Source: an uncultured Bacteroidales bacterium
GTDB taxonomy: Bacteria > Bacteroidota > Bacteroidia > Bacteroidales > UBA11471
NCBI GenBank assembly: GCA_947593515.1
Contig: CANQDQ010000001.1
Location: 1 to 64,000, forward strand
Length of the DNA: 64,000 nt
Direction of reading: 5' to 3'
Shown in pieces: positions 53,377-63,526 of the stretch (the first letter of the stretch is position 1; each line of letters opens with the position of its first letter). A program made the translations under genes and the position numbers. The notes beneath the pieces were generated by a model that had not been told where the DNA came from, did not search any database, and saw nothing but the letters and a program-made list of their open reading frames with translations.

Positions 53377-56300
53377 ATGAGACATATACTGCTTTGTTTC
53401 TTCGCACTGCTGCTTGCCAGTAATGGCTTGGCACAAAACAGGCTTATAAAAGGCATCGTCGTCTCCTCCGAAGACAACGAGCCGATTATCGGAGCCACCG
53501 TGAAAGTGCAGGGAACACTTATCGCCACACCGACCGACGTGGACGGCAATTTCACGATAGCCAACGTCCCCGCCGATGCAAAAAATCTCGAAGTCAGTTA
53601 TATCGGCTACAAAACCCAAACCGTCGCCATTAAACCGGAAATGAAAATTTCGTTGGAGGCAGACAGTCATGTACTGGAAGAGGTGGTCGTTACCGGTATG
53701 CAAAAAATGGATAAACGACTCTTCTCCGGCTCTACGGCGAAAATCGATGCCGGCACGGCGAAGCTGGACGGTATGGCGGATATAAGCCGCTCGCTCGAAG
53801 GTCGCGCCGCCGGTGTTTCCGTGCAGAACGTATCGGGGACATTCGGTACTGCTCCCAAAATACAGGTGCGCGGCGCCACTTCCATCTACGGCAGCAACAA
53901 GCCGTTGTGGGTGGTCGATGGAGTGATTCTCGAAGATGCGGTGGAGCTTTCAGCCGACGCGCTCTCCACCGGCGACGTGGAAACACTTATCAGCTCTGCC
54001 ATATCGGGATTGAATACCGACGACATCGAAAGTTTCCAGATATTGAAAGACGGCTCGGCAACATCGATATACGGTGCACGCGCCATGGCGGGCGTGATAG
54101 TGGTTACCACCAAAAAAGGCAAGGCGGGGCAAAGCCAGCTCAACTATACGGGCGAATTTACCATACGCATGAAGCCCCACTACCGCAACTACAACATCAT
54201 GAACTCGCAAGAGCAGATGGACCTATATAAGGAACTGGCGGAAAAAGGGTGGCTCAACTTTTCGGGCAACGAAACCAACGGCGTATATAATGCCTCGAAC
54301 AGCGGCGTATATGGCAAGATGTGGCACATGATAAACACCTACGACCCGGAAACGGGACAATTCATGCTGGAAAACACCTTAGAGGCACGCAATGCCTACC
54401 TGCAATCGGCAGAGCGGAGAAATACCGACTGGTTCGATGAATTGTTTTACAACACGCTGCTGCACAACCATTCGCTGAGTATCTCCTCCGGTTCGGAAAA
54501 AGCTGCTGTATATGCGTCGCTAAGCGCCATGTCCGATGCCGGGTGGTACAAACGAAGCGATGTAAAACGGTACACAGCCAACATCAACACGTCGTACAAC
54601 ATCGGCAAACACGTATCGATAAACCTGCTCTCCAATGCGTCGTACCGCAAACAGAAAGCGCCGGGTACCATGAGCCAATCCATCGACATCGTGAACGGAG
54701 AAATAAACCGCAATTTCGATATCAACCCCTTCTCCTACTCCCTCAACTCATCGCGCACCCTCGACCCGAATGAATACTATACGCGCAACTATGCCGACTT
54801 CAACATATTCAATGAATTGGAAAACAACTATATCGAATTGAATATCGTCGATTTGAAATTTCAAGGCGAATTGAAATGGAAGCCTATCGACGAATTGGAG
54901 TTCAGCGCACTGGGTGCCATAAAATACTCGATGACGGCGCAAGAGCATCACATGAAAGACGATTCGAATCAAGCCGGTGCCTACCGTGCCATGGGCAATT
55001 CGGCGATACGCGAATCCAACCGTTATCTCTACACCGACCCCGACGACCCATACTCACTGCCCATAACGATACTGCCCGAAGGGGGTATTTATCAACGCAC
55101 CGACTATAAAGCCAAAGGCTTCGACTTCCGTGCTTCGGGCTCGTGGAATCATCTGTTCGGCGAACATCATCTGACTAATTTCTATGCCGGTATGGAGGCA
55201 AACTCCCTCGACCGCGACCGGACGTATTTCAACGGTTGGGGTATGCAATACACGATGGGCGAAACGCCGTTTTACGTATATCAATATTTCAAACAGTCCA
55301 TCGAGCAAGGTTCCAATTACTACTCGCTGACGCGCGGCTATCTGCGCAGCGTGGCTTTCTTCGGAAACCTGAACTACGCTTTCGACTCGCGCTACACGAT
55401 TAACGGCACGGTGCGCTACGAGGGCACAAACAAGTTGGGCAAGAGTCGCAGCGCCCGCTGGCTTCCGACATGGAACATATCGGGACGCTGGAATATCGAC
55501 GAAGAACATTTCTTTGCGTCGCTGAAACGGAGCATCTCGCACGCGGCGCTGCGTGTTTCCTATTCTCTGACTGCCGACAGAGGTCCGGCATCGGTGTCGA
55601 ACTCGCGCGTCATCATCGTCAGCGACAAGCCGTACCGACCGTTTACTTCGGTGCAGGAAAGCGCGCTGGCGTTGTACGACTTGGAAAACAGCGAATTGAC
55701 GTATGAAAAGAAACGGGAGCTTAATCTCGGTCTCGATTTGGGATTCATCGGCAACCGCATCAATCTGACAGCCGACTGGTACACGCGCGACAATTACGAC
55801 CTGATAGGCGTCATCAACACGCAGGGTGTCGGCGGCAGCGTATCGAAATATGCCAACGTGGCGTCGATGAAATCGTACGGCGTCGAAGTGAGTTTGTCCA
55901 GTACGAACATCAAAACGAAAAACTTTACCTGGACGACCGACTTTATTTATTCGTTGGCAAAAAACAAAGTTACCGATTTGGAATCGGTTGCCAGTCTGAT
56001 GGATTTGGTAGCGGGTTCGGGCTTCGCATTGGAGGGCTATCCCGTGCGCGCACTTTTCTCCATACCGTTTGCCGGACTTGACGAGAACGGTATTCCTACG
56101 TTCTACGCCGAAAACGGCAAGGTTACCAGCACCGACATCAGTTTCCAAAGTCGGGAAAATCTCGACTTCCTGCACTACGAAGGACCTACCGACCCGACGT
56201 CGCTCGGAAGTTTTTCCAACACGTTCTCGTTCAAAGGCTTCCATGTAAATCTGTTTCTCACCTACTCGGCGGGCAATGTGGTGCGGCTCGACCCCGCGTT

Positions 56301-56709
56301 CAGCGCGCGCTATACCGACCTGACGGCGACTTCGCGCGAGTTCAGAAACCGTTGGATAATGCCGGGCGACGAAAAGAAAACGACCGTCCCCGCCATCATC
56401 AGCTACCGCCAATACCAGAGCAACCGCTCGCTCACGTATGCTTACAATGCCTACAATTACAGCACCGAGCGCATTGCCAACGGCTCTTTCATCAGACTGA
56501 AAGAGGTTTCGCTCTCGTATGACTTCCCGAAAACATGGGTGGAAAAACTGCGGGTGAGAAATATGTCGCTCAAACTGCAAGCGACGAATTTGTGTCTGCT
56601 CTATGCCGACAAGAAACTCAACGGTCAAGACCCCGAATTTATAAATGCCGGCGGCGTGGCATCGCCCGTTCCGCGACAATTCACCCTGACTGTAAGAATC
56701 GGTTTGTAA
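53377..56709 (+). CDS. SusC/RagA-type TonB-dependent outer membrane transporter
   Basis: An 1110-residue TonB-linked transporter. Signal peptide to about 19 (GLAQ); CarboxypepD_reg-like domain about 22-100 (IKGIVVSSEDNEPIIGATVKV); TonB-box-like EEVVVTG; plug domain (SLEGRAAGVSVQN, IQVRGATSIYGSNKPLWVVDG, GSATSIYGARAMAGVIVVTTK) about 115-245; then a 22-strand barrel. RagA/SusC pairs with the SusD lipoprotein encoded 22 bases downstream to import large substrates. There is no anti-sigma or sensor gene nearby, and no glycan-degrading enzyme. CCTAACC repeats precede the start. Confidence 0.95.
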   Translation: MRHILLCFFALLLASNGLAQNRLIKGIVVSSEDNEPIIGATVKVQGTLIATPTDVDGNFTIANVPADAKNLEVSYIGYKTQTVAIKPEMKISLEADSHVLEEVVVTGMQKMDKRLFSGSTAKIDAGTAKLDGMADISRSLEGRAAGVSVQNVSGTFGTAPKIQVRGATSIYGSNKPLWVVDGVILEDAVELSADALSTGDVETLISSAISGLNTDDIESFQILKDGSATSIYGARAMAGVIVVTTKKGKAGQSQLNYTGEFTIRMKPHYRNYNIMNSQEQMDLYKELAEKGWLNFSGNETNGVYNASNSGVYGKMWHMINTYDPETGQFMLENTLEARNAYLQSAERRNTDWFDELFYNTLLHNHSLSISSGSEKAAVYASLSAMSDAGWYKRSDVKRYTANINTSYNIGKHVSINLLSNASYRKQKAPGTMSQSIDIVNGEINRNFDINPFSYSLNSSRTLDPNEYYTRNYADFNIFNELENNYIELNIVDLKFQGELKWKPIDELEFSALGAIKYSMTAQEHHMKDDSNQAGAYRAMGNSAIRESNRYLYTDPDDPYSLPITILPEGGIYQRTDYKAKGFDFRASGSWNHLFGEHHLTNFYAGMEANSLDRDRTYFNGWGMQYTMGETPFYVYQYFKQSIEQGSNYYSLTRGYLRSVAFFGNLNYAFDSRYTINGTVRYEGTNKLGKSRSARWLPTWNISGRWNIDEEHFFASLKRSISHAALRVSYSLTADRGPASVSNSRVIIVSDKPYRPFTSVQESALALYDLENSELTYEKKRELNLGLDLGFIGNRINLTADWYTRDNYDLIGVINTQGVGGSVSKYANVASMKSYGVEVSLSSTNIKTKNFTWTTDFIYSLAKNKVTDLESVASLMDLVAGSGFALEGYPVRALFSIPFAGLDENGIPTFYAENGKVTSTDISFQSRENLDFLHYEGPTDPTSLGSFSNTFSFKGFHVNLFLTYSAGNVVRLDPAFSARYTDLTATSREFRNRWIMPGDEKKTTVPAIISYRQYQSNRSLTYAYNAYNYSTERIANGSFIRLKEVSLSYDFPKTWVEKLRVRNMSLKLQATNLCLLYADKKLNGQDPEFINAGGVASPVPRQFTLTVRIGL

Positions 56710-56731
56710 ACGTATAAAGATTATGATTCAT

Positions 56732-58339
56732 ATGAAAAAGATATATCAAACTATTCTCATTCTTTTATCGGCAGCGGCATTCTCGGCGTGCGACGATTTT
56801 CTCGACCAGATGCCGGACAACCGAGCCGAGTTGGATTCGGAAGAAAAAATCACGAAACTGCTTGTAACGGCTTATCCGCAAATTCATTACTGCATGATGG
56901 CGGAATTTGCTTCGGACAACACCGACGACAACGGTTCCAAATACTCTTCTTACAACCGGCTGGAAGACGACTTGTTTGCATGGCGCGATACGTATGAAGC
57001 AGGCGACGACTCTCCGCTCATCTACTGGGTATATTGCTACACGGCTATCGCCACAGCCAATCAGGCACTGGAAGCCATCGACGAAATGGGCAATCCGCCT
57101 TCGCTGTCGGCACAACGGGGCGAAGCGCTGCTGTGCCGGGCACTCGGACACTTCATGCTGAGCTACATTTTCTGTGAGGCCTATTCCGAGAAAAACAAAA
57201 ATACGGCATTGGGCATTCCCTACATCACCAAACCGGAAACGACGGTAAATCCGCAATACGAGCGTGGAACGATAGGCGAAACGTATGAGAAAATAGCTAA
57301 AGACCTCGAAGAGGGCATTCCTCTCATCAACGACGACTTATATACCGTACCCAAATACCATTTCAACAAAAAAGCCGCTTACGCTTTCGCCACCCGTTTC
57401 TATCTCTATTACGGGCAGTATGCAAAAGCCATCGAATATGCCAACAATGTGTTGGGCGAAAATGTTTTCTTACCCACAGGATTGCGCGATTGGGGTGCAA
57501 TCGGGGCTTTGTCGAAAAACGAAAACATACAGCCCGACGCTTATGTCGATAGCCAGAATCCGGCAAATTTGCTGCTGCTCTCGACCTATTCGTTCTGGGG
57601 CTATACGCACGGTCCGTATTCGCCCACGTGCAAATATACGCACAACTCGACCATAGCCAACGACGAAACCTGCTTCTCCCACAACATTTGGGGCGACAGC
57701 CTGCAACAGGAGGCAGCCAGCTATTCCATACCGAAAGTCATCATGCGGAAACTGGGCGTCTATTTCGAATATATCGACTACGAGGCGGGCAACGGCTATA
57801 TACACGGAGTACTCCCCATCTTCACCACCGACGAAGTGCTGCTCGAACGTGCCGAAGCCTATACCCTTTTGGGCGGCGAAGACAATTACACCTACGCTTT
57901 GAGCGATTTGATGATATGGATGCTCAATTACACCAAATGGGAGGGCTTTCTGCTTTTTGAAGAAGACATAAACGATTTTTACGACAAACTCGCCTATTAT
58001 ACGCCGAATAAGCCGACCATCAAAAAACGGCTGCACCCCGACTTCGAGATAGAGTACGGCGGTACGCAGGAAAACCTGCTGCACACCATTCTGCAAGCAA
58101 GACGCGTCATGACCCTGCACGAGGGACTGCGCTGGGGCGACATAAAACGATACGGCATCACCGTGTATCGCCGCACGGTGGAAAACCGCAAGATCACGGT
58201 AACAGACTCGCTCGTGGCGGGCGACCCGCGTCGCGCCATACAGCTGCCGAGCGACGTCATAAGCGCCGGCCTGAAACCCAACCCGCGACCGAAAGGGTTC
58301 GGCAACACCGAAATAGCAATCAACCCGAACAACAACTAA
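56732..58339 (+). CDS. SusD/RagB-type surface lipoprotein
   Basis: A 535-residue lipoprotein (leader to Cys about 20, AAFSAC; an alternative start at 56723 adds three residues). It is helical with TPR-like units, including RGEALLCRALGHFMLSYIFCEAYSE, which is typical of SusD proteins. The C-terminal segment RVMTLHEGLRWGDIKRYGI is the usual family ending. It caps the SusC barrel and binds the substrate. It is followed after 12 bases by a zinc metallohydrolase lipoprotein gene. Confidence 0.95.
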   Translation: MKKIYQTILILLSAAAFSACDDFLDQMPDNRAELDSEEKITKLLVTAYPQIHYCMMAEFASDNTDDNGSKYSSYNRLEDDLFAWRDTYEAGDDSPLIYWVYCYTAIATANQALEAIDEMGNPPSLSAQRGEALLCRALGHFMLSYIFCEAYSEKNKNTALGIPYITKPETTVNPQYERGTIGETYEKIAKDLEEGIPLINDDLYTVPKYHFNKKAAYAFATRFYLYYGQYAKAIEYANNVLGENVFLPTGLRDWGAIGALSKNENIQPDAYVDSQNPANLLLLSTYSFWGYTHGPYSPTCKYTHNSTIANDETCFSHNIWGDSLQQEAASYSIPKVIMRKLGVYFEYIDYEAGNGYIHGVLPIFTTDEVLLERAEAYTLLGGEDNYTYALSDLMIWMLNYTKWEGFLLFEEDINDFYDKLAYYTPNKPTIKKRLHPDFEIEYGGTQENLLHTILQARRVMTLHEGLRWGDIKRYGITVYRRTVENRKITVTDSLVAGDPRRAIQLPSDVISAGLKPNPRPKGFGNTEIAINPNNN

Positions 58340-58351
58340 AAAAACTTTCGT

Positions 58352-59224
58352 ATGAAAAAACTGATATATATACTTTCCGCCGTTTTTTTATTGACGGCTG
58401 TATCGTGCGAAGAAAAGCTGGACGATAAAAGCATATTCGACACGTCGGCGCCCGAGCGGAACGAGTTCGACCAATGGCTGTTGGAAAACTACGTATATCC
58501 TTACAACATCGATGTGAAGTACCGCTTGGAGGACATCGAAAGCAACATGACTTACGACCTTGCTCCGGCAGACATAAACCATTCGATAACCATGGCGAAA
58601 ATCATAAAATATGTGTGGCTGGAAGCCTACGACGAGGTAGCAGGCATCGACTTCACCCGCGCATACGTACCCAAACAGATACTTCTCGTCGGCTCGCCCG
58701 CCTACGACCCCAATCAAGGGACCATGGAGCTCGGTACGGCAGAGGGCGGTCTCAAAGTAATTCTTTACATGGTAAACGAAATCGGCGAAATGAGGGATAA
58801 CATCGACGATCTGAATACCTATTACTTCCGCACGATGCACCACGAATTTTCTCACATTCTGCACATGACGATACCTTACGATCCGACATTCGAGACCATC
58901 ACCGAATCGGCATACATCGGCTCCGACTGGTACACGATGGACGACTCCACCGCTCATCGTCGCGGCTTCGTTTCGCCTTACGCCATGGACAAGCCTGAGG
59001 AAGATTTCGTGGAAATAATCGCGCATTACGTTACACACGACGAAACATGGTGGAACGCCCTGCTTGCCGACGCACAAGAAACCGGAGCCGACCTGATAAA
59101 CCAAAAATTCAACATAGTAAGAGATTATCTATCAGATATTTGGAACATAAACATAAATGAGTTGCGTGAAGTCGTACTCCGTCGCGAATCGGAAATAGAC
59201 GAATTGGATTTGGAACATCTTTAA
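58352..59224 (+). CDS. Substrate-import-associated zinc metallohydrolase lipoprotein
   Basis: A 290-residue lipoprotein (leader to Cys19, TAVSC) with the zinc motif H164-E-F-S-H168. Downstream EDFVEIIAHYVTHDETWW provides the likely third ligand. This matches the HExxH lipoprotein family that accompanies SusC/SusD pairs (TIGR04549-like, by recall). It probably cleaves a peptide bond of the imported substrate at the cell surface. Gaps are 12 and 13 bases to its neighbours, so it belongs to the SusCD operon. Confidence 0.88.
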   Translation: MKKLIYILSAVFLLTAVSCEEKLDDKSIFDTSAPERNEFDQWLLENYVYPYNIDVKYRLEDIESNMTYDLAPADINHSITMAKIIKYVWLEAYDEVAGIDFTRAYVPKQILLVGSPAYDPNQGTMELGTAEGGLKVILYMVNEIGEMRDNIDDLNTYYFRTMHHEFSHILHMTIPYDPTFETITESAYIGSDWYTMDDSTAHRRGFVSPYAMDKPEEDFVEIIAHYVTHDETWWNALLADAQETGADLINQKFNIVRDYLSDIWNININELREVVLRRESEIDELDLEHL

Positions 59225-59237
59225 TGCTGCATCGCTT

Positions 59238-60581
59238 ATGAAAAAGACAATCATATACACTCTCCTCGCACTGCTCGCCACCGGCGTGCAATCGTGCTTT
59301 TTCAGTGAAAAAGATATTTTCGATGAATCGGCAAGCAACCGTATGGAGGCTACGCTGGACGAATTTCGCACGATGCTCACCGGTGCACCTAACGGGTGGA
59401 TATTGGAATTCTATGCCGGTGAAGGGCACGACGAAGGCGGCGTGGTGCTGCTCATGCGCTTCGAGGGCGAAAAAGTTACCGTAGCGTCGGATACCGAAGT
59501 ACTCGATTTCGTAACGGGCGATACGTATGCGCCCGGAACGGAAATATCGTCCCTCTTCGAGTTGATAGAAGATCAAGGTCCCGTACTCTCTTTCGATACG
59601 TACAACGTGCTTATACACAACTGGTCGGAGCCGAAAGGCAGTGCCGACGTCGACGGATATGCCGGCGATTACGAATTTGTTATCATGTCGGGTACGGAAA
59701 ACCGTTTCGAGCTGAAAGGGAAAAAACGCAACGTAAAAATGCAAATGACCCGTCTCGATGACGGCACGACGTGGGAAGAGTATATCAACTCCTGCCTCGC
59801 CATACGCAAAGAGAGCGAAAATTACAGTACGCTGGTGGGTTACGACGGCGGCAAAAAGTTCCTCAACTCCGCCGTGTGCATGGGTAATATTTTTACGCTT
59901 ACGAAAACCGATACGGCAGGCAACCTGTCGCGGGAAAAGATTTCTTACGTCTATACCGACAAAGGGCTCCGCTTCTACGAACCGACGAAGATAAACGGGG
60001 TCGAATGTTACTCGTTTGCCTGGAACGAAGCCTCGAAAATTTTCGTGAGCGAAGAAAATCCGTCCGTAGAACTGCGCTATGAACAGCCGGCAGACTACGT
60101 GCCTATCGAATACTACATCGACAACAAATGGGCTCTTTCTTTCACGACAGTCTCCGAAACAGGCGATGTCGATACGACTTTGACCCTTTCGTTCAAGCCC
60201 GTAGCGGGAACGACCGACTCCTTGCGAACAAGCATTTTCGATTTCGATATCAAGGCTTTCTACAACAAAGCCACCGGCATGATAGAATTTCAGATGCAGT
60301 TCCTCGATCAGGTGGCGTTTACCAACGGAACAACCGGTTACATTTATCTCTGCCCGAACAACTCGGCAACCGGCACAGCCTACCTGTCCGAGAAAACCGG
60401 TGTGGTAACCTACACCCAACAAATAGAGCCCCGTATATTCACGTTCATCGACAACGGTCGCGTTCCCAATACCGAAATCGACGGATTTTCATTCCTCGCA
60501 TTTTCCAAGCCGGAATTGAACAACAACACGATTTTGGGATATATCAACACATTCAGTAACATTACATTGTCTAAAAAATAA
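59238..60581 (+). CDS. DUF4302-type lipoprotein
   Basis: A 447-residue lipoprotein (leader to Cys20, GVQSC) with the start DIFDESASNRMEATLDEFRTML and TGAPNGWILEFYAG, which fit the DUF4302 family found behind SusCD and HExxH lipoproteins. The C-terminal half is beta-rich. No catalytic residues are recognisable. It may be a substrate-binding surface lipoprotein of the same import system. Confidence 0.8.
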   Translation: MKKTIIYTLLALLATGVQSCFFSEKDIFDESASNRMEATLDEFRTMLTGAPNGWILEFYAGEGHDEGGVVLLMRFEGEKVTVASDTEVLDFVTGDTYAPGTEISSLFELIEDQGPVLSFDTYNVLIHNWSEPKGSADVDGYAGDYEFVIMSGTENRFELKGKKRNVKMQMTRLDDGTTWEEYINSCLAIRKESENYSTLVGYDGGKKFLNSAVCMGNIFTLTKTDTAGNLSREKISYVYTDKGLRFYEPTKINGVECYSFAWNEASKIFVSEENPSVELRYEQPADYVPIEYYIDNKWALSFTTVSETGDVDTTLTLSFKPVAGTTDSLRTSIFDFDIKAFYNKATGMIEFQMQFLDQVAFTNGTTGYIYLCPNNSATGTAYLSEKTGVVTYTQQIEPRIFTFIDNGRVPNTEIDGFSFLAFSKPELNNNTILGYINTFSNITLSKK

Positions 60582-60590
60582 TTTTTCACG

Positions 60591-61679
60591 ATGAAAAAAC
60601 TCCATATATATTTCTTGTTGTTATGCGTGGCGTTGTGCCCGGCGTGCGACAAAAACGACGACGAAGGAAACACCGGTTTATACATCGTCAAATCCGAGTT
60701 GAATTTCGAGCCGACAGCATCGACGGGCTATATCGTCGTTGCAGCCAACGGTCGCACCATCTCGGCGCAATCGTCGGAATCGTGGTGTACCGCCGAATGC
60801 CTGAACGACAGCGTAAGGGTAAGCGTGGAAACGAACCCGAGCATCGAGGGTCGTACCGCTCTGCTGACCATCACCGACGGCATCAGCGAGCAACGCGTAC
60901 CCGTATCGCAATACGGAGGCATTTTCAGACACGAGGGCGAATCGACCTTTTATGTTGATGACATATTACCGATTTTCTTTTTCGGTTTGGTTTCGTCGTA
61001 TGACTACGATGTACTCATTCCCGAAGATGTCGACTGGATACTTTATAGAAAAGACACCGAAGCTGATTTTATCTCCTTCTTGGCGGACGAAAACAACACG
61101 GGTATGCCCCGATACACGCAGATAGAGGTTGCCTGCTCGGGAATGAACAAAAGTTACTATATCGATTTGTATCAATACAGCCTCGAAGACCTAATCGGAA
61201 AATGGAATGCCGAATGGCAGATTCCCGTCAATTCCGTCCTTGAAACACGTACCGGCAACATCACCATAAAGAATGCGGACAACGGTTTAGAAATAGAGGG
61301 TCTGTATGGCGACTTTTCCATCAAAGCAGAAAAATACGAAACTATCGACTTTTCTTCGTTAGCCATTTCTACCAACCAATATTTGGGCGAGATGGAAATA
61401 GGCAGCACAAAAATTCCCATCAATCTCTACGGCGGAATATTGGAGAGTCGGGACAACAACGGCAAAACCGTCTATTCCGTCGAAGCCGACCTGTCGGAAT
61501 CGCAATACATCTGCCGTGCGGTATATACGGAAGATAGAGGCATCACGTTCGTTTTCGACCCCTATACGACAGCTTCCGGGAAAAAAGCGTCCGGCATCGT
61601 ATTCGGAAATGAAAGCGGTCTCGACGATACCGGCAGCCTGTTCAATCTGAAACTGTATAACAAACAACCGCTCGAATAA
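60591..61679 (+). CDS. BACON-domain lipoprotein
   Basis: A 362-residue lipoprotein (leader to Cys19, LCPAC). Residues about 32-110 are a BACON/Ig-like domain (SELNFEPTASTGYIVVAANG, SSESWCTAEC, VSVETNPSIEGRTALLTIT, VPVSQYG). The C-terminal 170 residues are a beta-rich domain with LIGKWNAEWQIPV. It is last in the SusCD operon, 9 bases after the DUF4302 gene, and most likely a surface binding protein. Confidence 0.8.
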   Translation: MKKLHIYFLLLCVALCPACDKNDDEGNTGLYIVKSELNFEPTASTGYIVVAANGRTISAQSSESWCTAECLNDSVRVSVETNPSIEGRTALLTITDGISEQRVPVSQYGGIFRHEGESTFYVDDILPIFFFGLVSSYDYDVLIPEDVDWILYRKDTEADFISFLADENNTGMPRYTQIEVACSGMNKSYYIDLYQYSLEDLIGKWNAEWQIPVNSVLETRTGNITIKNADNGLEIEGLYGDFSIKAEKYETIDFSSLAISTNQYLGEMEIGSTKIPINLYGGILESRDNNGKTVYSVEADLSESQYICRAVYTEDRGITFVFDPYTTASGKKASGIVFGNESGLDDTGSLFNLKLYNKQPLE

Positions 61680-61700
61680 ATCGATACCTTTATATACACG

Positions 61701-61740
61701 GAGCGCGCGACCCGTCGGGTCGCGCGCTCTTGCTTTCAAC
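61701..61740. terminator. Strong GC-rich hairpin terminator between the SusCD operon and the M6 protease
   Basis: Perfect 13-base arms (61701-61713 and 61717-61729, core GAGCGCGCGACCC) with a 3-base loop lie between convergent genes, followed by a mixed T/C stretch on the plus strand. Confidence 0.75.
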
Positions 61741-61749
61741 AATGTATCT

Positions 61750-63474
61750 TTACGGTTTTATCATTTTTCCTTTCGTGCCGTCGCTGTTCTCATACAGGAA
61801 GAATCCATGCTGCGGCAAGGTCGTTTCGCTGCCGTCCAAGCGGTAGTAGCGGAGCGGGTGGGACGACTCTTTTTCGGGAGCGAAAACGGCAGAGGGTGCG
61901 CCGCCCATGAAATCAAACGACACCGTTCCGGTCGCCGCATCGTAAGCAATTGCCGTTATCGGTTTGCCCATTTTGGAAGATAGACCGGTTTGCACGTCCG
62001 CCGCCGGTACGGAAGTATCGGTAAGCTCGTTGTTTCCGTCGGGCGAGGGATAGAGGTCGCCCGCTAGTCCGGCTTCGTATTCGGCATCATTTTTACCGGA
62101 AATCAAAGCTGTCCGATCATTGTCGGCAGGAATGATGAATACGCGGGGCGGCTCGCTGTTATTCACCGTGTTGTTATTCCATATATCGTTTCCGACACCC
62201 CACACGTGCGTTATCAGCAGCCCCTGCGCCTTGCAGGGTGAATCCCAGCCTTTTCCGTCGATGACTTCGAGCAGATAATATTCGTTTGCATTTTTGGCAA
62301 CTTTCAAAACGGAAGCACCGGCAGCGGTACTTTTCAAGCCGACCACCGTCTCGGCTTCGGTCAATTCCCGAACTTCCGCCCAGCCCATACGCTGCTTCTC
62401 CAACGCCCGATAACCGACGGGGCAAAAGCCGCCGCCTTCGTAGCTGCCGTAGTCCATCAGCGACCACGACCCCATAGCAAATTGCGTAACGGTTACGCCA
62501 TCGGTACGGTAAAAATCGGGCAGTCCGAGCTGGTGGCTGAACTCGTGGCAGAACGTGCCGAATCCGTCGGGTTTACCGTCCAGCAACTCATTGCTGCACG
62601 AATAGGCATTAAATTTCAAACTGCCGACCGCAGGCGATTCCACTCCCCTCTCGGCAAGCGACGAACTATGCGGCCATACCAAGTCGGTTTCCTGCGGACG
62701 GGAATGCTGCCCCTCGCCGGCATAAATAATATACACGGCATCGACCATGCCGTCGCCGTCGTTGTCGAATTTCGACCAGTCCGACACCTCTCCGCCGGCT
62801 ATCGCCTTCGTTATGGCTTCGGCAATCATCGCGCCGACATTGGGGTCGGTGGCGCCTCCGGCACCGTCGGCACCGTAATAGGCGGCATCGCGGTCGAGCG
62901 TTACCAGACCGATAATGACGAATTCGGGGGTGTATTTATTTTGGCTTTGGTCGGCAAAATATTGATATGCAGAGCCTTTACCGATTTCTACTTCCGACGG
63001 GGCAGCCGGTCGGCAAATCCGGTCGGTAAACGACGCCTTAGGGTCGCTCTCCGTCATGCGTTTATCACGGAACTGCACCAAAATAACCGGTATCGCGGGA
63101 GAACCTTCGTGTATGGTTACGGCACCTATCGGCGAGCGGGCAACCACCCCGTCCGCACTCGAACGGGTAAGCGATTCGGCAGCTTTCGACAACGATGCAA
63201 GAAAGAGATTTTCGGCATCGCCCCGTCTATCAGGGTCATGGGCGAGCACCCTCTCCCCTCCTGCCGAAGCATAGAAATAAGCGCAGTCTTCTTTCACGAC
63301 CCGATACCCGTCGGCAGTCTCGAAACGATACATGTATTCATCGCCGTAGGGATAGAGAGTTAGCTCCGTTCCGTCGGGCTGCGCTACCCGAAAGGGGCGC
63401 GGTAACACCGGCACCGCCATTGTCGCCCCCGAAAGGCTGCAGAGCAAGAGTAATGCAACAATTTTTCTTTTCAT
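61750..63474 (-). CDS. Secreted M6-family metalloprotease
   Basis: A 574-residue protein. I chose the ATG at 63474 (MKRKIVALLLLCSLSGATMA, a signal peptide) because the promoter lies just upstream; an in-frame ATG at 63720 has no signal sequence. The zinc site is H310-E-F-S-H314-x5-D320, the immune-inhibitor-A (M6) form. A Ca-binding-like DNDGDGMVDAVY lies at 237-248. A beta-rich C-terminal domain (about 480-574) ends in a short tail (HGFFLYENSDGTKGKMIK). It likely degrades extracellular proteins and could feed peptides to the SusCD system whose operon converges on it. Confidence 0.9.
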   Translation of the reverse strand: MKRKIVALLLLCSLSGATMAVPVLPRPFRVAQPDGTELTLYPYGDEYMYRFETADGYRVVKEDCAYFYASAGGERVLAHDPDRRGDAENLFLASLSKAAESLTRSSADGVVARSPIGAVTIHEGSPAIPVILVQFRDKRMTESDPKASFTDRICRPAAPSEVEIGKGSAYQYFADQSQNKYTPEFVIIGLVTLDRDAAYYGADGAGGATDPNVGAMIAEAITKAIAGGEVSDWSKFDNDGDGMVDAVYIIYAGEGQHSRPQETDLVWPHSSSLAERGVESPAVGSLKFNAYSCSNELLDGKPDGFGTFCHEFSHQLGLPDFYRTDGVTVTQFAMGSWSLMDYGSYEGGGFCPVGYRALEKQRMGWAEVRELTEAETVVGLKSTAAGASVLKVAKNANEYYLLEVIDGKGWDSPCKAQGLLITHVWGVGNDIWNNNTVNNSEPPRVFIIPADNDRTALISGKNDAEYEAGLAGDLYPSPDGNNELTDTSVPAADVQTGLSSKMGKPITAIAYDAATGTVSFDFMGGAPSAVFAPEKESSHPLRYYRLDGSETTLPQHGFFLYENSDGTKGKMIKP

Positions 63475-63495
63475 ATTCCAAATTTCAAGTGTTTG

Positions 63496-63526
63496 CAAAT
63501 ATACGAATATAATGCAATTTTCCAAC
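63496..63526 (-). promoter_or_regulatory. Promoter of the M6 protease gene
   Basis: GTTG (63526-63523), a 19-base spacer and TATATTTG (63503-63496) match the Bacteroides consensus with one mismatch. The ATG at 63474 is 21 bases downstream. Confidence 0.68.

Noticed and set aside
49434-61679. A classical polysaccharide utilisation locus
   Set aside because: SusC and SusD are present, but no glycoside hydrolase, polysaccharide lyase, sulfatase or hybrid two-component/ECF regulator is encoded nearby. The associated enzymes are metallohydrolases.
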